Assembly (NCBI GenBank): GCA_023231475.1
Contig: JALJEE010001329.1
Coordinates: forward strand, 1-64,000
DNA length: 64,000 nucleotides
Reading direction: 5' to 3'
Source: Seison nebaliae
Taxonomy: Eukaryota; Rotifera; Pararotatoria; Seisonacea; Seisonidae
The notes under the pieces were generated by a model. The model was not told the DNA's origin, made no database searches, and worked only from the letters and a program-made list of their open reading frames with translations. Shown piece by piece: positions 22,424-35,670 of the stretch. The first letter of the stretch is position 1, and the number at the start of each line of letters is the position of its first letter. Position numbers and translations under genes: made by a program.

Positions 22424-25400
22424 GTTGTAATTATTATTTTGGACTGTAGATAATCGACTTTGATTGACCAGTTGTTTGAGAATCTCTTTAGAATCTTTTA
22501 AACTTTCTTCGATTTTTCTTTTAATATTTTTATTCTTCTTTTGTTGACGATTCCGTCGTTTCTTCTTCAATTTAACTGGCAATTGAACGAGAATCGATTG
22601 ACGTTTTAGATGTGTTGGATGGAATGTAGATGTAAATTGATAGAGTGAAAGTCGATGTTTTATTGAAGAATATGTCGTCACCGGGTAGAATGATAATGAA
22701 ATTGATAGAGATTGAGAATGATAATGGAATTTAGTTAAATTATATAAAAAACATTTATCAGTGAATAGTTTATTTGAGGTGAGATGAAATTGTTGACATT
22801 TACCACACGACTTTCTATTGACGAATTCATTGAAGATATGATTGAGATTATGATAGAAATAACTTGAAATGAGTTGATAATGAAAGAGATATAAAAAGAA
22901 TTGTTGGAGCCAAACATCGGATAAATAGAACCAGCCACTTCTTATTAGTCGAATAACTAGAAAGGTCTTATCGAAAATAATGAAATTCATTTGAAATTCT
23001 CCATTCTCTCCAATTAAACACTTGACCAATTCAGCCAGAAATAATCGAATGAAATTCCTCATTTGGACGATATGTACGAATGGCCATTTACGGAACCAGG
23101 TTGCATCACCTCTCGTTACCGTCAACATCTTCATACGATAACAATTGAAGATACAATACGTTTTATAATCGTTCTTCGACGAATGTCTTAAATGTCCGTG
23201 AAGAGAGGCGATACTAAGCGATTTCCGAAATTTCTTATTAAATTTCCTTCTGGTAGAGAAAGAGGGAGAGGAATAAGTTCGTTTTCGATATCGATTCTTT
23301 GAGCACTTCTCCCATTCTGTTTTGAGAATATCGAATAAATATTTTTTAGAATATTCGAGTTCTTTCTTCACTTCACCAAAATCCACATGTTGACTAATGA
23401 CAATTTTCGGTTTATCCCAGACAACTTTCCCATGTGTTTTGGGAAGGAGTTTCATAGAATAATTCCGACGATTATTCTTATTGATTCTAGCAATGACGAG
23501 ACTGTCCTTTAGTTTCAAACTAGTAGTTCGACCTAGATTTCCTTTACAATCCGAATGATGGTTAGTAATGGAAGAAGAATTGTTATGTGAGAGAAGCGTG
23601 TTAGGATGAGAATGAATGAATGGAGAAGAGGATACATAATTAGAAGAATGATTAGTAGTTAGATGTTCGGGCGAATTTATTCGATGAACTACGTTAGGCG
23701 AATGTGCGATTTGATGAGTATTTGATGATAATTCGATAGATGATAGAGTACAATCATCTAACTGTTCCTTACGATATTGGAGATAAGATTGAATTTGTTG
23801 CTGCTCATCAACTTCGTCGTCATTAAGAGAGATGGTCGAATCATCACTATTGATTGATGGATTTACTGGTGAGATGGTTGATATTGATCGATTATCATCC
23901 AACGATGTTGACATTGATGAAGACAATGAAGAAGAGGATAAGGATGATGACGATGACAATGAATATGATGATGATGACTTAAATAACGGAATGGAAACAG
24001 ATGAAGAAGTAGATAAGATAGATGTGATTGATGTGGAAGATGGAGGAGAGCTACATCTTTTGAATGATGGGGAAAAATTGAATTGGTGTGCTGATGGACG
24101 AGATAATCGAATTACATTTTGTGCCGATATCGAACTTTTCCTTCTATTGCTTCTATTTTTTATCGATTTGTTTGTTCTTTCACTAAAATTGCCAGACAAT
24201 CGATTCACGCCATTCTTACATAATGTGGGTTCCTTCTGCAATTGTATGGAGGGAGTCGATATGGTTGTACTGAAATTGACAGTTGACAAATTACGGTCGA
24301 ATAAAGTCGATCCATCATAAATCGATGAAGCTTTCGAACAGTTCGACCGAATGGAAAACGAGAGATTCCTATACGATGTCAATGGCGATGATCGTCGAGA
24401 TGAGAGACATGGTTCGATATACGACGAATTACGTCTTTGGGACGACGATAAATCTGAATTGAATGACGTACGAAATGGACGATGAAAGTTATCATTGAAC
24501 TTGTAATTCCAATTGTCACTATATCGAATGAGTGAGAGACTCGCCTCCTTATTCTGATGATAATTCCCCACCGAACGATTACGTTTAAGCGAATCATTCA
24601 ATCCTAACGAATTGATGTTATAAGACGTTGCAAAATTCTCACTCATCCGACCGTCACTAGGCAATTGTTGACTTTTTCTTTTTATTTCCGATATCGATTG
24701 AATAATTTTCAATCGTTCTGCAATTAGTTCAGTGGCATCAATTCTCTTCCGTTTCTCTTCTAATGTCGACTGGAAAATACTTTTACGTCTCTCCTTCCGA
24801 GGATGAGAAGCAGAAGAGATTGGTTCATTCGAGTCGCTGATTTTCATTTGCGATTTATTGTCGATAAACAACGAAGGTGTCGAAGATGATGATGTGGTAG
24901 TAACAGTTGTCGTCATTAATAAAAGTGTATTAGTTCCATGTTGTCGATTATGTTCGGCAGTGAAATTGTTAAATGTATAATTGTTTTTTTTCTCTTTCTC
25001 ATCATCAACTTTCTCGTCATTCACCCCATTAATAGCCTTCTCATTAAATTTAATTGGTAAATCATTGGAACTTGTAGTAACGGTTGTTAATTTGATGTTA
25101 TGTGTTGGGAGTGTTATTCGTCCAGTTGTCTCTGACGGAAGTTTCATATTATTCCTCAAAAATAAACTGTCGTTGTTGTTCTCGCTCTTATTTGGAGTAG
25201 ACTGATTAATATTAATAAGTGAATTATCGTTCGGGTTGTGAAGTAAACTATTGCGAACGGAAGAATATCGTCGAAATGGTATTAAGTCCTCATCATTCCT
25301 TAAATGCATTCGCTTCTTATACGAATAAGATGTGAGAAGATTGTTAGAGAATGGATGGTGTACATTCTCCTGTAATTTCTTCGAATATTTACCGTAACTA

Positions 25401-27529
25401 TTAATGAATTGTTCAGGATCATTTGGAGTAGCAATTTGATTGACATCGTTGGTCAATGAGGACATTGTGGAAGTAGGAATTAAATGAGACTGATCATTGT
25501 GCGCGATTCTCGTCGATTCGTCAACAAATGTTGTCAAATTGTCATCTATTTCATTTTCTCTTATTACTGTTGCTTTGCCACTTGATCGAACGTCGATTGA
25601 CGAAGCTTCGATTGTTGATGGAATGGTAGAGAAGGGAAAAGGTGTAATGTTTTTATTAATTTTATCCTTTTTTATTTCGGATGTTGTTGTGATATATTTC
25701 GACATCGAATTAATCGAGTTAATTAGAATATTGTCGTCCTGAATAATTTGATTGTTGATGGAAATGTTAAAATTGTCATGAATCGATCCAGCTACGACAT
25801 CAATACGATTCTGGTTATTAATTGGAAATTGCTTATCTGACGTCATGGAATTGGGTGAGTTGATCTGAGATGTGGTGGATGACACTTGTTGTTTCTTATT
25901 AGCAATTAATGAATATTTCTCAATGTAACTCTCGTCGAGAGGATATTCGACAATTTTCGATCTCCTTAATAATGGCATCGACAATTTGGAAGAAGATGGT
26001 ATCGTACCATATTTCGATGACAAATTCATATCATTCACCGATGTCTTCGTCACACTCATTCGACTAACTTGTATTCCATCATTTGCACTCATTTGTTGAT
26101 GATTCTTTTTTCGATGAATGAATTTCGGTGAAAGAATCTTCGACCATTGAAATTTCGATTTATTCAATTTCGACAACGAATTCGCCTTTCCACTTCCTCT
26201 TACAAACTTTTCACGTTCATTTGGAATACTTGTCGTCTTTACAAATTTCTCATTAGCTCGATTATTGTTGTTGTTAGTGGTGTTAGTGGTGTTTGAGGAT
26301 GGACGAAATTTTTGTTTCCGAAAGATGTTTGTAAGTGAGAGAGCGGACAATCTTGTTGTATAAGGTCTATTCTGTTTATGTCTTTGTTGTCGCTGATGTT
26401 GCTGTTGTTGTTGTTGGTGTTGCTGGTACATGCGATTTTGATTGACAGCAGCTTGCAAAAGAATTGCTTCAGTCAAGCATGCCGGTGTATGATAATGATT
26501 CGAATGTTGAATGTGAAGATCGTGAGGGAAAGATGATTCGTTTAAATGCTGTTGTTGTTGTTGTTGTTGTTTGTGTAAATCTTCAATTAATTTTCGTTGT
26601 TCTTGTTTAATATTAGTTTTAGTTGTTATAGGTGATTGACATAGAAGAGGAGATGTTGAAACTAAATTAAACTCATTCTGTTCATTATTTTCACTTCGAC
26701 TAACATTTCTTACAATATCATCAGTGATATTATGGTGATTAAGAAGAAACCGAATGAAATTGGAAGAGAGAGATATATGATCCAAATCCAGAACAAACCC
26801 ATCAGGAATTAATGAACTGTTATGTTCAATCTTGATACATTCGTCATTCTCTAATAGGTGTTTAGAAAGGCCTGCCGACTTCGATATTTGTTGATTTTGA
26901 CGTAAGGAGCGACAACTAGAATTATATGGTTTCTTATAATGTTTTGCATAAAGTATTTTGTGTTGTCTATTCAATGAAACAGTCTTATCCGATGAAGGTG
27001 GCATTGGTGTAAATTGTAATTGAAATGAGGATGAACAGGAACCGGTAGCATTTCCAACGAGACCGGGCGACAGAATCGTTTTCCCATTTTTCCCATTTGC
27101 ATTATTACTGATTGTTCTCCCGATGTCTAATGTGTCATTTGTCATTGACGCATATAAATCATCACACATGTTTTCATTTTTCAAATTCAAATTTTCATTA
27201 TTCCTTCCTCTTCCATCATCAACTGCTGTTTGTGTACTGATGGAACGATGTCGTACATCTTTTCTTCTTCTCTCATCGTTCCTCTTTCGACTTGTCATAT
27301 CTGGTGTCTCCACAAGGCGAGATGTCGTCACTCCCGTAATTAAAGGTATTGATGTTGTTTCAATAGATAATTGTGCTGATGTCGTTCTACTTTCATAAAT
27401 GGTGTCGATTGTCTTCGATGTAGTCGTCGTGAGAATGATGGAAGAGATTTTAGTTGTTCCTACTCGGCTTCCTTTCTCCGATGTGCGCAATTTTGAACGA
27501 TTAGTGAAAATGCTCATTTCATCGTCAAA
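21003..27529 (-). CDS. unc-13: unc-13 giant exon 3' of the calmodulin-site exon (disordered, homopolymer-rich)
   Basis: One open exon of 6,527 bp. Acceptor GTTGAAG|TTTGAC at 27529 (phase 0) joins the exons ending at 39230 or 33684. Donor CGAAG|GTTTTA at 21003 (phase 2) joins 20753, giving MVRSPVRGRN. It encodes about 2,175 residues rich in Ser, Thr, Asn, Gln and Arg, with poly-Gln, poly-Asn (at 22360-22422) and poly-His (about 21340-21375) runs and a Ser-rich block. A TQT motif of the LC8-binding type lies near 27221-27243. A hydrophobic, aromatic island lies at about 22620-23150. In-frame ATGs at 27559 and 27517 could also start a shorter isoform of about 3,461-3,475 residues. No known domain is recognised. 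The phase of both ends and the neighbours make it part of unc-13. Confidence 0.7.
22360..22422. repeat. (ATT)n microsatellite coding poly-Asn
   Basis: About 20 near-perfect trinucleotide units inside the 6.5-kb unc-13 exon; on the coding strand they read as AAT/AAC, an Asn run. Such tracts are length-variable. Confidence 0.9.
22576..22803 (-). other. candidate in-frame intron (exitron) in the 6.5-kb unc-13 exon
   Basis: Donor TGTG|GTAAATG at 22803 and acceptor with a long pyrimidine-rich tract ending GCCAG at 22576. Both ends are phase 1 and the length is 228 bp, a multiple of three, so splicing or retention both keep the frame. The peptide it would code is Ser/Phe/Tyr/Thr-rich, as expected of a pyrimidine-rich intron. 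Confidence 0.4.
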
Positions 27530-30500
27530 CTTCAACACAATGATAATAAGAACTTTCATCTCTTAATGATAAGGCGATCAATCGCACTTCTGATCATATT
27601 TTTTATCGATCGACTTTATTGACACCTCGTAGATGATTCCATATTCAGGAGAAGCATATTCGCTTAAACTATTTTTTATCGTTCTATTTATCAATCTATT
27701 TCGTTATCCAACAAAAAAAAGAAGAGAAATATTCTTTCAAAATTTTAATTTATGTTTTTTACTCCGTTTATCATTCTCGTCATATCATTCTCAGATTTTT
27801 TTTTTGAACTAATATTTATTTGTTGATTTATTTATGACAATTGAACTGATCTGTATCAGTCGAATGTCTCAACATCGTATAATATAGAAATAATGATGCA
27901 TCATCATATTAATTCACGCATGCTACCTATCATCAGATGAAAGGTCGTTAGAAATATCGTTTTATGATTAATGTCTTCAGATTCCCCATCAAATATACTT
28001 TTTTCGTCTCCTTGAATATTGAACAGTTGGAAACGAATTGAAAGAAACTAAATTATATTTAATAAGTTGATTCCGGTTCAATATCAGTTGAAATGAGTTC
28101 CAAAGAAGTTACTTTAATATGTTTAGATTTCCTTTTCGCAGAACAAATAACTTTCAGAAAAACTCAATCCTCTCAAAACACGTTAACAAGGTGAGACCAA
28201 TATTTCTAAAATCAATCTCCTTATAACTACAAAGTTAAAAGAAATATACTAAAAGTAATATCATAATATTTTCTTATATTAGAATTAATACTATAGTGAT
28301 GTCATCAATTCTTCTTATTTTCACATGGTGGACATCTTCATTTGCTGTTTTTCCTTTCCAATTCTTTTCAGTTCGTTAATTTCTCATTTTACGTGATTAC
28401 TCTCTACGTAATAAAAAGATGGAAGAGATGCATTGCTAGAAAGGAGTTATTGAAGAGAAAGTTAATCTGGTAAAAGTGAAAGAATATGATTCATAAATAA
28501 TCGTTAGAAATGGAATAAGAGAAATAATTTGAAATTGAAATAACTGAACAACTTTCCAGAAAATTTCATCTTTCCAAAAGAATTACTGACATATAATATG
28601 ACAGCAGTCGTCTTCTCGAAGGAATTCGTTTTTAATTTCAGCATTTGTCAGATGATCGATTAATCCGTTAAATAAATACATGCTGGTTTACGTGGATGAC
28701 TTTTCCCCATATTCTTCGAACTTCTTCGTTAGGACAACTCTCAAGTTTTCATACGTAAATGGAAAACGGTTTTGCATCTTCTCTTTATGTGCACCATACA
28801 CACATACGGATGAATTTTAAGTTTAAGATGATTATTTTGTTAGTCGATCAATTTTCTCCATTTCCATCTTAACAATCGACTTTCAAATTTCCCACTAAAC
28901 AAGGTCAAGTGAACAGGCAACTTTCAGCCTATTTACCTGTTGACATCCATGATATAAAGAATATTTACAAGAATATCTGTCCATTATTATCTGTCCTTCT
29001 CCATTTTCGGGTTCGGGGAAGTTAAAACAAAATTGATTTTTCTCCGAATTTTATTTAACTTTCCGGAGTGTAGTGTAAAGGAACGAGAATGATTAATGGA
29101 GAATTCGTTGTACGTGTTAACGAGAGCAAATAATATAAATTCAATTTTACACTTTAGTTCGAGAGAAAAGGCTATTGATTTTCCTCAATTTTCTCGAATA
29201 ATTTCCTTTTGATATAACACTCACTGTACGGTCCAATCGCATAATACAACTGCCACAAAAAAGACTCACTAGAGAACTAATAATTATATAACTATATGTT
29301 TCATTTAGAAATTATGTTTTATTAGTGAAATTCTATGTAACATAGCGGTTCACTCATCTTTCTAGAGAACCAACTTGGTATGAGGTTGAAGGAAAAGAAA
29401 TGAAGGAAAATTGGTGATGATGTTAGTAACGATCTGTTTGGAAGTTACAGAAAGGATTGTTGAAGAGACAACTATGCGAACTTGAATTAATGACAAAGAA
29501 GAGATAATTAATAGTTGAAGAATAGGAAGGAAATTGATCATCAATAAAACGATAGAGAAACTTCTTCCTTTCCTTTCATTTTTCTTTTGCTCAACCGGTG
29601 GATTGAGATGAAGGAGAAATATGGAATAATTCAAATAATCTTCTAAATTAAATAATTGCTGAAGATCTAGCTGTGTTGGGAGGGGATCTATCTCTGTCGT
29701 TTGACAAAGAAATGGAAGAAAAGAAAGAAAAGAAATAATATAAATAATACTTATCAATCAAACAACAGTCAAGATCTACCATAATGAATTACTTATGATA
29801 CAAGGTGTAAGTGTAGGTACATGAATAATGATTTTAGTAATAAAATCTATAAATTCTAATAGTTTTATGCATATTAAGCATAAAGTTAATAATTCCTAAT
29901 ACCTAGTCTTCTGCACCCATCGACAGACACATGGACACACACATACACACACACATACACACAAATACACACCTACTTACTTATTAGATGGAACATGTTC
30001 TTTATACAAATCTCATGGTAACACTCTATTGGTGATGTGGATGTGTGGATGGCAAGTGAGGATTAATATTATATAGATGACTTTTTGCAGAAAAATGGTT
30101 TTAGTTACAATACCTGTGCGAGAAGAACGTAAAGGAGGAATTTTCATTCTTTGGAAATTCTTGGGAAAAGTAGGAAGAAATCTTAGCCCTCTTTAACCGA
30201 AGGCGAGATTGGAGGTAGGGAGGGGAAGAGAAAAAGAAAGAAATAGATATTAAGGCAAATCAGATTGACGAGAAAATGCAGCTAATGTAGATTTCTTTGA
30301 TGAAAAAGAAAAAACAGTATTGCGAATAAGTATGGTAAGCTCAGATCATTTCTTCCGCTATCATAGTTAGAATATCATCTTCCTTTTTTCAACTACATCA
30401 TCACAACCAAATTGTAGTCTACCCAAGAAAATAGTTCGTGCAGATTAGAATACTCCTGAAATATTTATGGATTGTTTAGAACGAAATTTATTCAAGATAG

Positions 30501-33500
30501 GAAGATAGAATGAAATTAATATTTGAGAAATCGAACTAATACTACCTGGAAATTCCAATAGCTATAATGAAAATGTAATGAAATAATTCCAGAATTTCCT
30601 CAAGAAAAAAACTTGTAGTTTGTCAACACGGCATGATAGAAACTCGAATAACGACTATCTTTAATTAACAACTATTTGCTGTGATAAACGAAATTATTTC
30701 TATCATGCTAATTAAAGGAATTGACTTATTTAATAAGAGAAATGAAGTGCAATAGTAATGTCCAAATGGAGGAAAGTCGGAGGACTTAAAGAATTTATAT
30801 CAAAATTAAAGATAAAGTATAAAATAATTATATTAGACACTAATTTTTGCAGTATTGGTACAAGTCAACATCTCACATAACATTAATTTTCGTCCCAGTA
30901 TTTTCACAGTATTTTCTCCTTCATAGTAAATTATATTTGCTTTTTTTCATAGAGTCGACAATACGGTAGGGACTTTTATATGGTACTCTTGTCCTGGTGT
31001 ATATGACGGGAAAGAGTCGAATTGATTATAGATACATATTTAGGAAAATAGTAAGAAAATATTTTATTTATTCCAATTTATTTCCAGTCATTTCTCCATT
31101 ATTTCTCTTTAATTTGGACTGCATTAATGGAATTGAGTGTTGATAAATGAATTCGTTCATGATCAGAAAGAAATGAAGAAAATTGTGCTAAGAATTGTTG
31201 GGGGTAAAGTGCTCGAAAATACTCATTCAGTTTTGTGTTAAGGAAAAATAATCACGTCAAGTTGACCTTCTTCTCCACGTTTTCCTCCTCCTTTACATCA
31301 TCTCTCCTTTCCAACAGCAATTCTTTTTTTTTATATATAAAAGAATTCCGTAATCTATATATCATTGTGGCAATTCGACTATTGCGATATATCAGTGAGG
31401 AGCATAATATATCGGCTCTTGTACGTTTCAAAGTCATCAACTGACAATGTCATGAATGGTTCTCAAATGTTATATTCATCTCTCATCATTACTTTCGCGC
31501 CCATACACTATTGCTTTCTGCAAATGGCACTCGTTCAAAATGTAATCAAGGAGTAAATAATTTGAAAAAAGGAGGAAAAATAGACGAAGATTATAGATGA
31601 GGAAGACTTTCAAAAATAAATTTGGGAGAAGAGAAAAAAACCGAAGACAAAGAGGAAACAAAGGAAAATATTATGGTGAAATTGAACATATATTACTTAC
31701 ATGATGAACGATCGACCCAACATACAACAACCAATAGATAGAGAACCACACGTACACATAAATCTCGTGCACATAAGCATGAAATACCATTGCCATCTCA
31801 TATGCATTCTCCTGACGTCTATACGGAAACACAAGTACACAACTAGAAGAATTTCTTTCTCAATTTTTTTTTCATTCTGGCCTTTTTCCAGTTTTGATGT
31901 AACACAACTACCAACATCATCGTCGTAGGAAATAGTAAGTAACTTTTACTCTTTTTCATACAGCAATAAGTTTTAGGCAACGTACTCGATTCCATATTGG
32001 TCATGTCGATACTAAATGATTTCATTATAATACGTTTTCTCTAAAGTTCTGTATCACCCTCAATAAGAATAGTTGGTGGTGGAATGAGAAGAAATGAGAG
32101 TGGGAAAATGAGAAATGCATGCATGAATTGGTCGATATTTATATGAAATATTCAAAATTATGTAATTTATCATTCACTAAGAAAAATAAATTTTAATTAG
32201 AAATAATATTAAAGGAGAATATAAGGAATTTTGATGATTTCCTAATCGTCTCTTCTGTATATCTCATAAAACGAAAAACATATCAGCAATTATGAGGGAT
32301 CATACTTTTATTTAGGGCAAGCAAGAATCTTATTGTTTCATTTGCTATCTCCTCGAAAGAAAAAAAAAACATTTAATTTCGAAATAAATTGTTTATTCTT
32401 CTTAATCAATCGTTCATTAATATTTCTCGAAGAACACGTCATATCTGTAAGTGATTATAGAATATTGAAATAAAAGATCGATGTATTTCATTGACAAGTC
32501 TTGGAGGATTATTCTATCGGATAATCGTGACATTACACAATATAATCATTGAATTATTTTCAGAATATAATGCTCCAATCTCGTTGTGTCTTCATAGAGG
32601 GAAATATGGAAATGAATTGTTTTACCTAATAACATTTTTTTCAATTTGATATTTTCTCCAAACGAAATAACTGCAATTGTTTGACTGGTGCAGTAAAGAA
32701 ATAGATGACGATCGACATATAGGTATGCTGCTCAATTATAGCTGAACATGTCGACATGCAATAATGATAGTAATTAAAGGTTAATACTTCTTTTTCTTTT
32801 CGTTTTCTTGTCGTTATGATGTTTAACAGTTCCATAAGATTATATCGTCGAAAGAAATGTAGGAACTCCATCTTTTTTTTCGTGAAAGCGACAAATAACT
32901 TTTTCTATTTTTATATCTTCAATATACATTTCTCAATGTTTATAGATATTTTACTCCAAACCGATGTCGACATACAATTGAACTAATATTTTCTCTTCAC
33001 AATTCACTTGGGCTTATCCAAATTATCAGACACTTCACTCAAACTTGAAAAACAAGATTTCTATCATTCTTATTCAATACATTCCGACCAATGAACATGT
33101 ATCAGTAAATGCATGAATAAGAAATGAAGTATAGTCTACAATTTACTTTTCTCCATATGATTAATCAAATCACAACAGAATTAACTAATTTTTGAAAAAA
33201 TGATTTCATTATATTTCCACATAGGACCCAATTAATCTCTGGGTAAATGACGTCGAATGCATAAATTTCTTACTCTAATTTAATATGACATCATTGTTTG
33301 TAAATCTATTAAAACTTCTGTAAAATTTATCAATTTTCTTAAACTTCCAAAATAATTACTATTTAATTAACTTCAACTAATTTAGATATATATTACTTTA
33401 TAATTTATTATTTGCCAATGAATCTTCATGAAGATATTTCTTTCAATAACTTTTTATATTAAGTAGTTCTCTACTTGTAAAGAAAAGTAAAACTGAAGTA

Positions 33501-33683
33501 CAAACCCATCCGAATTCTTCCCATCGCTTTCCACCGCGTCATCTTCAGTCTACGAGGAGTAAAAAAAGACCGAAAATTAGCAATTTTAAATAAAGTGGTT
33601 AGAATAATAAAATATAAATTATAAATATTTTCTACAAATTTCTAATTAAAAAGTTTTTCATTCAACTCCTCTTAAATGTGAAC
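27530..33683 (-). other. large unc-13 intron or promoter region, no gene seen
   Basis: About 6.1 kb, A+T-rich. It holds a CA-rich stretch near 29934-29972 and scattered purine-rich runs. The only protein-like segment is at 29562-29693 (minus), bounded by acceptor- and donor-like sites, but its phases do not fit the flanking unc-13 exons. Its size, against 40-70 bp for most introns here, suggests regulatory content such as promoters of the shorter isoforms. Confidence 0.4.
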
Positions 33684-34283
33684 TTTATTTGCGGCCTGTT
33701 GCCGTGTCATTTGAATGATTAGATTCCATTTGAACGTATGTGATTGACGAGATGGTTTCAAATTTTCGTAATGATTATTCGAAGTTTGTAAAGTTTTCCA
33801 TCTGCCATAGTTTCTTTGATATAAACTATTTTCTACATCACCAATACTGCTCGATCGGCATGATGGATTTGTGAGTTTTGTTAAATCGTTTCCACTTTCT
33901 GATGATTCTTGTGTGAATGATAATCGACTACTTTGATCACTTGTGCGGGATGAGGGAATAGTAGGTTCGCATATTGTTGGTGTTTGGATATAAGACAAAT
34001 GACCTTCGTTTTGTTCAGGTATATAGTTATGCTTTACATCATTTGGATGGACGTGAGACATGGGTGGAGCAAGGGACCGATTTACGAAAGAATTGAAAGA
34101 ATCTTCAATGGCTAAATTCTGCCAATTATAAGAAATTGGTTGAATTAAGTACTCGTTGAGATGACATCGACTCCATAAAGAAAGGTAAGCGATTGATTTC
34201 CATGAGGGCCTTGCTGGCGAATTAATAATAATTCCTCTTCGTTTTGGTAAGATGGCGGAAGACGTTGACGGCGTAGAATGCAT
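33684..34283 (-). CDS. possible alternative first exon of unc-13
   Basis: ATG at 34283, 200 codons to a possible donor (AAATAAA|GTTCAC, phase 0) at 33684, which would join the 27529 acceptor; otherwise the frame ends three codons later. The peptide is Ser/Pro/Asn-rich, with an aromatic N-terminal part (RPSWKSIAYLSLWSRCHLNE) and no known domain. No acceptor AG lies in the 30 bp before the ATG, which favours a first exon. The chain from here would be about 3,665 residues. The donor is not a strong match. Confidence 0.4.
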
Positions 34284-35670
34284 TACGTATAAGAGAAGAA
34301 TTATTTTAGGGAGAATGCTTTGTGTTGAGGAGGATCGATGTCATGACAACAGAAATCTTGTACTATTTCAATATCTTCAAAAATAATTCTTTAAAAATCT
34401 TGAAAGAAGGAAATGTGATGGAATAATAAAATCAGCAAATTATTTCTTATCTATTTACATTTCCTTCTTATTTGAGTTATCTCGCACTATAATAAATGGT
34501 TATTGGACGTGGCCAATAAAGAAGACGAGTTATAAGAGACACCAATCTTTTTTTTTTCTGAATATATTTCAATGGAGATCAGATGTAATATAAAATCGTC
34601 ATGTCGATTTAATAGATATTTGATGGAGGAATTAACACAGATAATTAATAATTATAGTTATTCATCCAATGGGTAAACGGAAGAAATAATAATTTTAATG
34701 GTCCAGCGTTATACATCACGTTATCATTTTATGGAACAACAAATCAGAAAGATCATCATAAAGAAATTAGATAACAAGATAAACAATCACAATAACAACA
34801 ATACTCTCATTTAATGACTGACACATTGAGGGACGAAGCTGCTGCTGGATTCTGGTTGCTCGATGAGATAAACGTCATAATACAGCGGTAGAGAAAACAG
34901 AAAAATTATTTTCGAATTCTTGCTCATTTTTTTTCCGTCTTATTCACTCATTTCGCTTTACATTTTTTTTTCTCGCGAAACTGTGCATAGAATGGTGAGA
35001 GATGAGGAAGAAGAATGAAGGAATCAAATCATATTTCCCTTATTTTTTTATCTTAATCAAATTTTGCCTTCTCACAGAAAATGGATTATATATATTGAGA
35101 AAAAAAAATGAAGCGAAATAAGATCGTCCTAAAGATTGAAATAATTTTCATTTCTTCACTTCGCCATACAATGGTAAAATGAAGCCGTAGGGCTTCCAAC
35201 TTCTAAACGAAACATATAATGGAATGAATCCAACTCCCAAGATGCTCCATTCACAAGATCATTGTAAGATTGAAAGAAAATTAACGAAGTTCTTTTTTTT
35301 TAGTGAACGTAATGAATATAATTCCCGAGTAATAAAATGTTGTGAATTATGAAATTTTGAGTTGAAATGTAGAAAAAGAAAAGCGAAATTTCGTAACTCA
35401 TCATATGAATGTTCTTCCGAAAAACGTCGACGAAGGAATGATCGTTTTTTAAATAAAATGAAATTTTCACTTCGAAAGAATTTGGAGAAAAAGAAATTTT
35501 CGACATCATCGTAATTAGCAGAACGACTGGGCGAGAATAAAAGGAAAATATATTAGATATATGTATAAATTCTCAATTAGAATAATGTTAATGATGTCCA
35601 GAAATTTCATGTATCTGATACGTAGGAATTGAGAATTGAGAATGACAAGTTGATCAAACTAAAATCAGAA
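34284..35670. other. non-coding, within the unc-13 span
   Basis: 1.4 kb, A+T-rich, with poly(T) and poly(A) runs. Possible 5' flank or promoter for the exon beginning at 34283. No gene is seen. Confidence 0.4.

Noticed and set aside
22228-22449. Plus-strand ORF with a poly-Tyr run
   Set aside because: Reverse reading of the (ATT)n microsatellite; not a gene.
23832-24320. 162-codon plus-strand ORF with Asp/Glu runs
   Set aside because: It is antisense to the Ser-rich part of the 6.5-kb unc-13 exon; Ser codons read backwards give acidic runs. No splice or family support.
29562-29693. Exon-like minus-strand segment with acceptor and donor sites, acidic peptide
   Set aside because: Both ends are phase 1 and cannot join the neighbouring unc-13 exons in frame; the longer frame begins with TTG. 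Left as unsupported.
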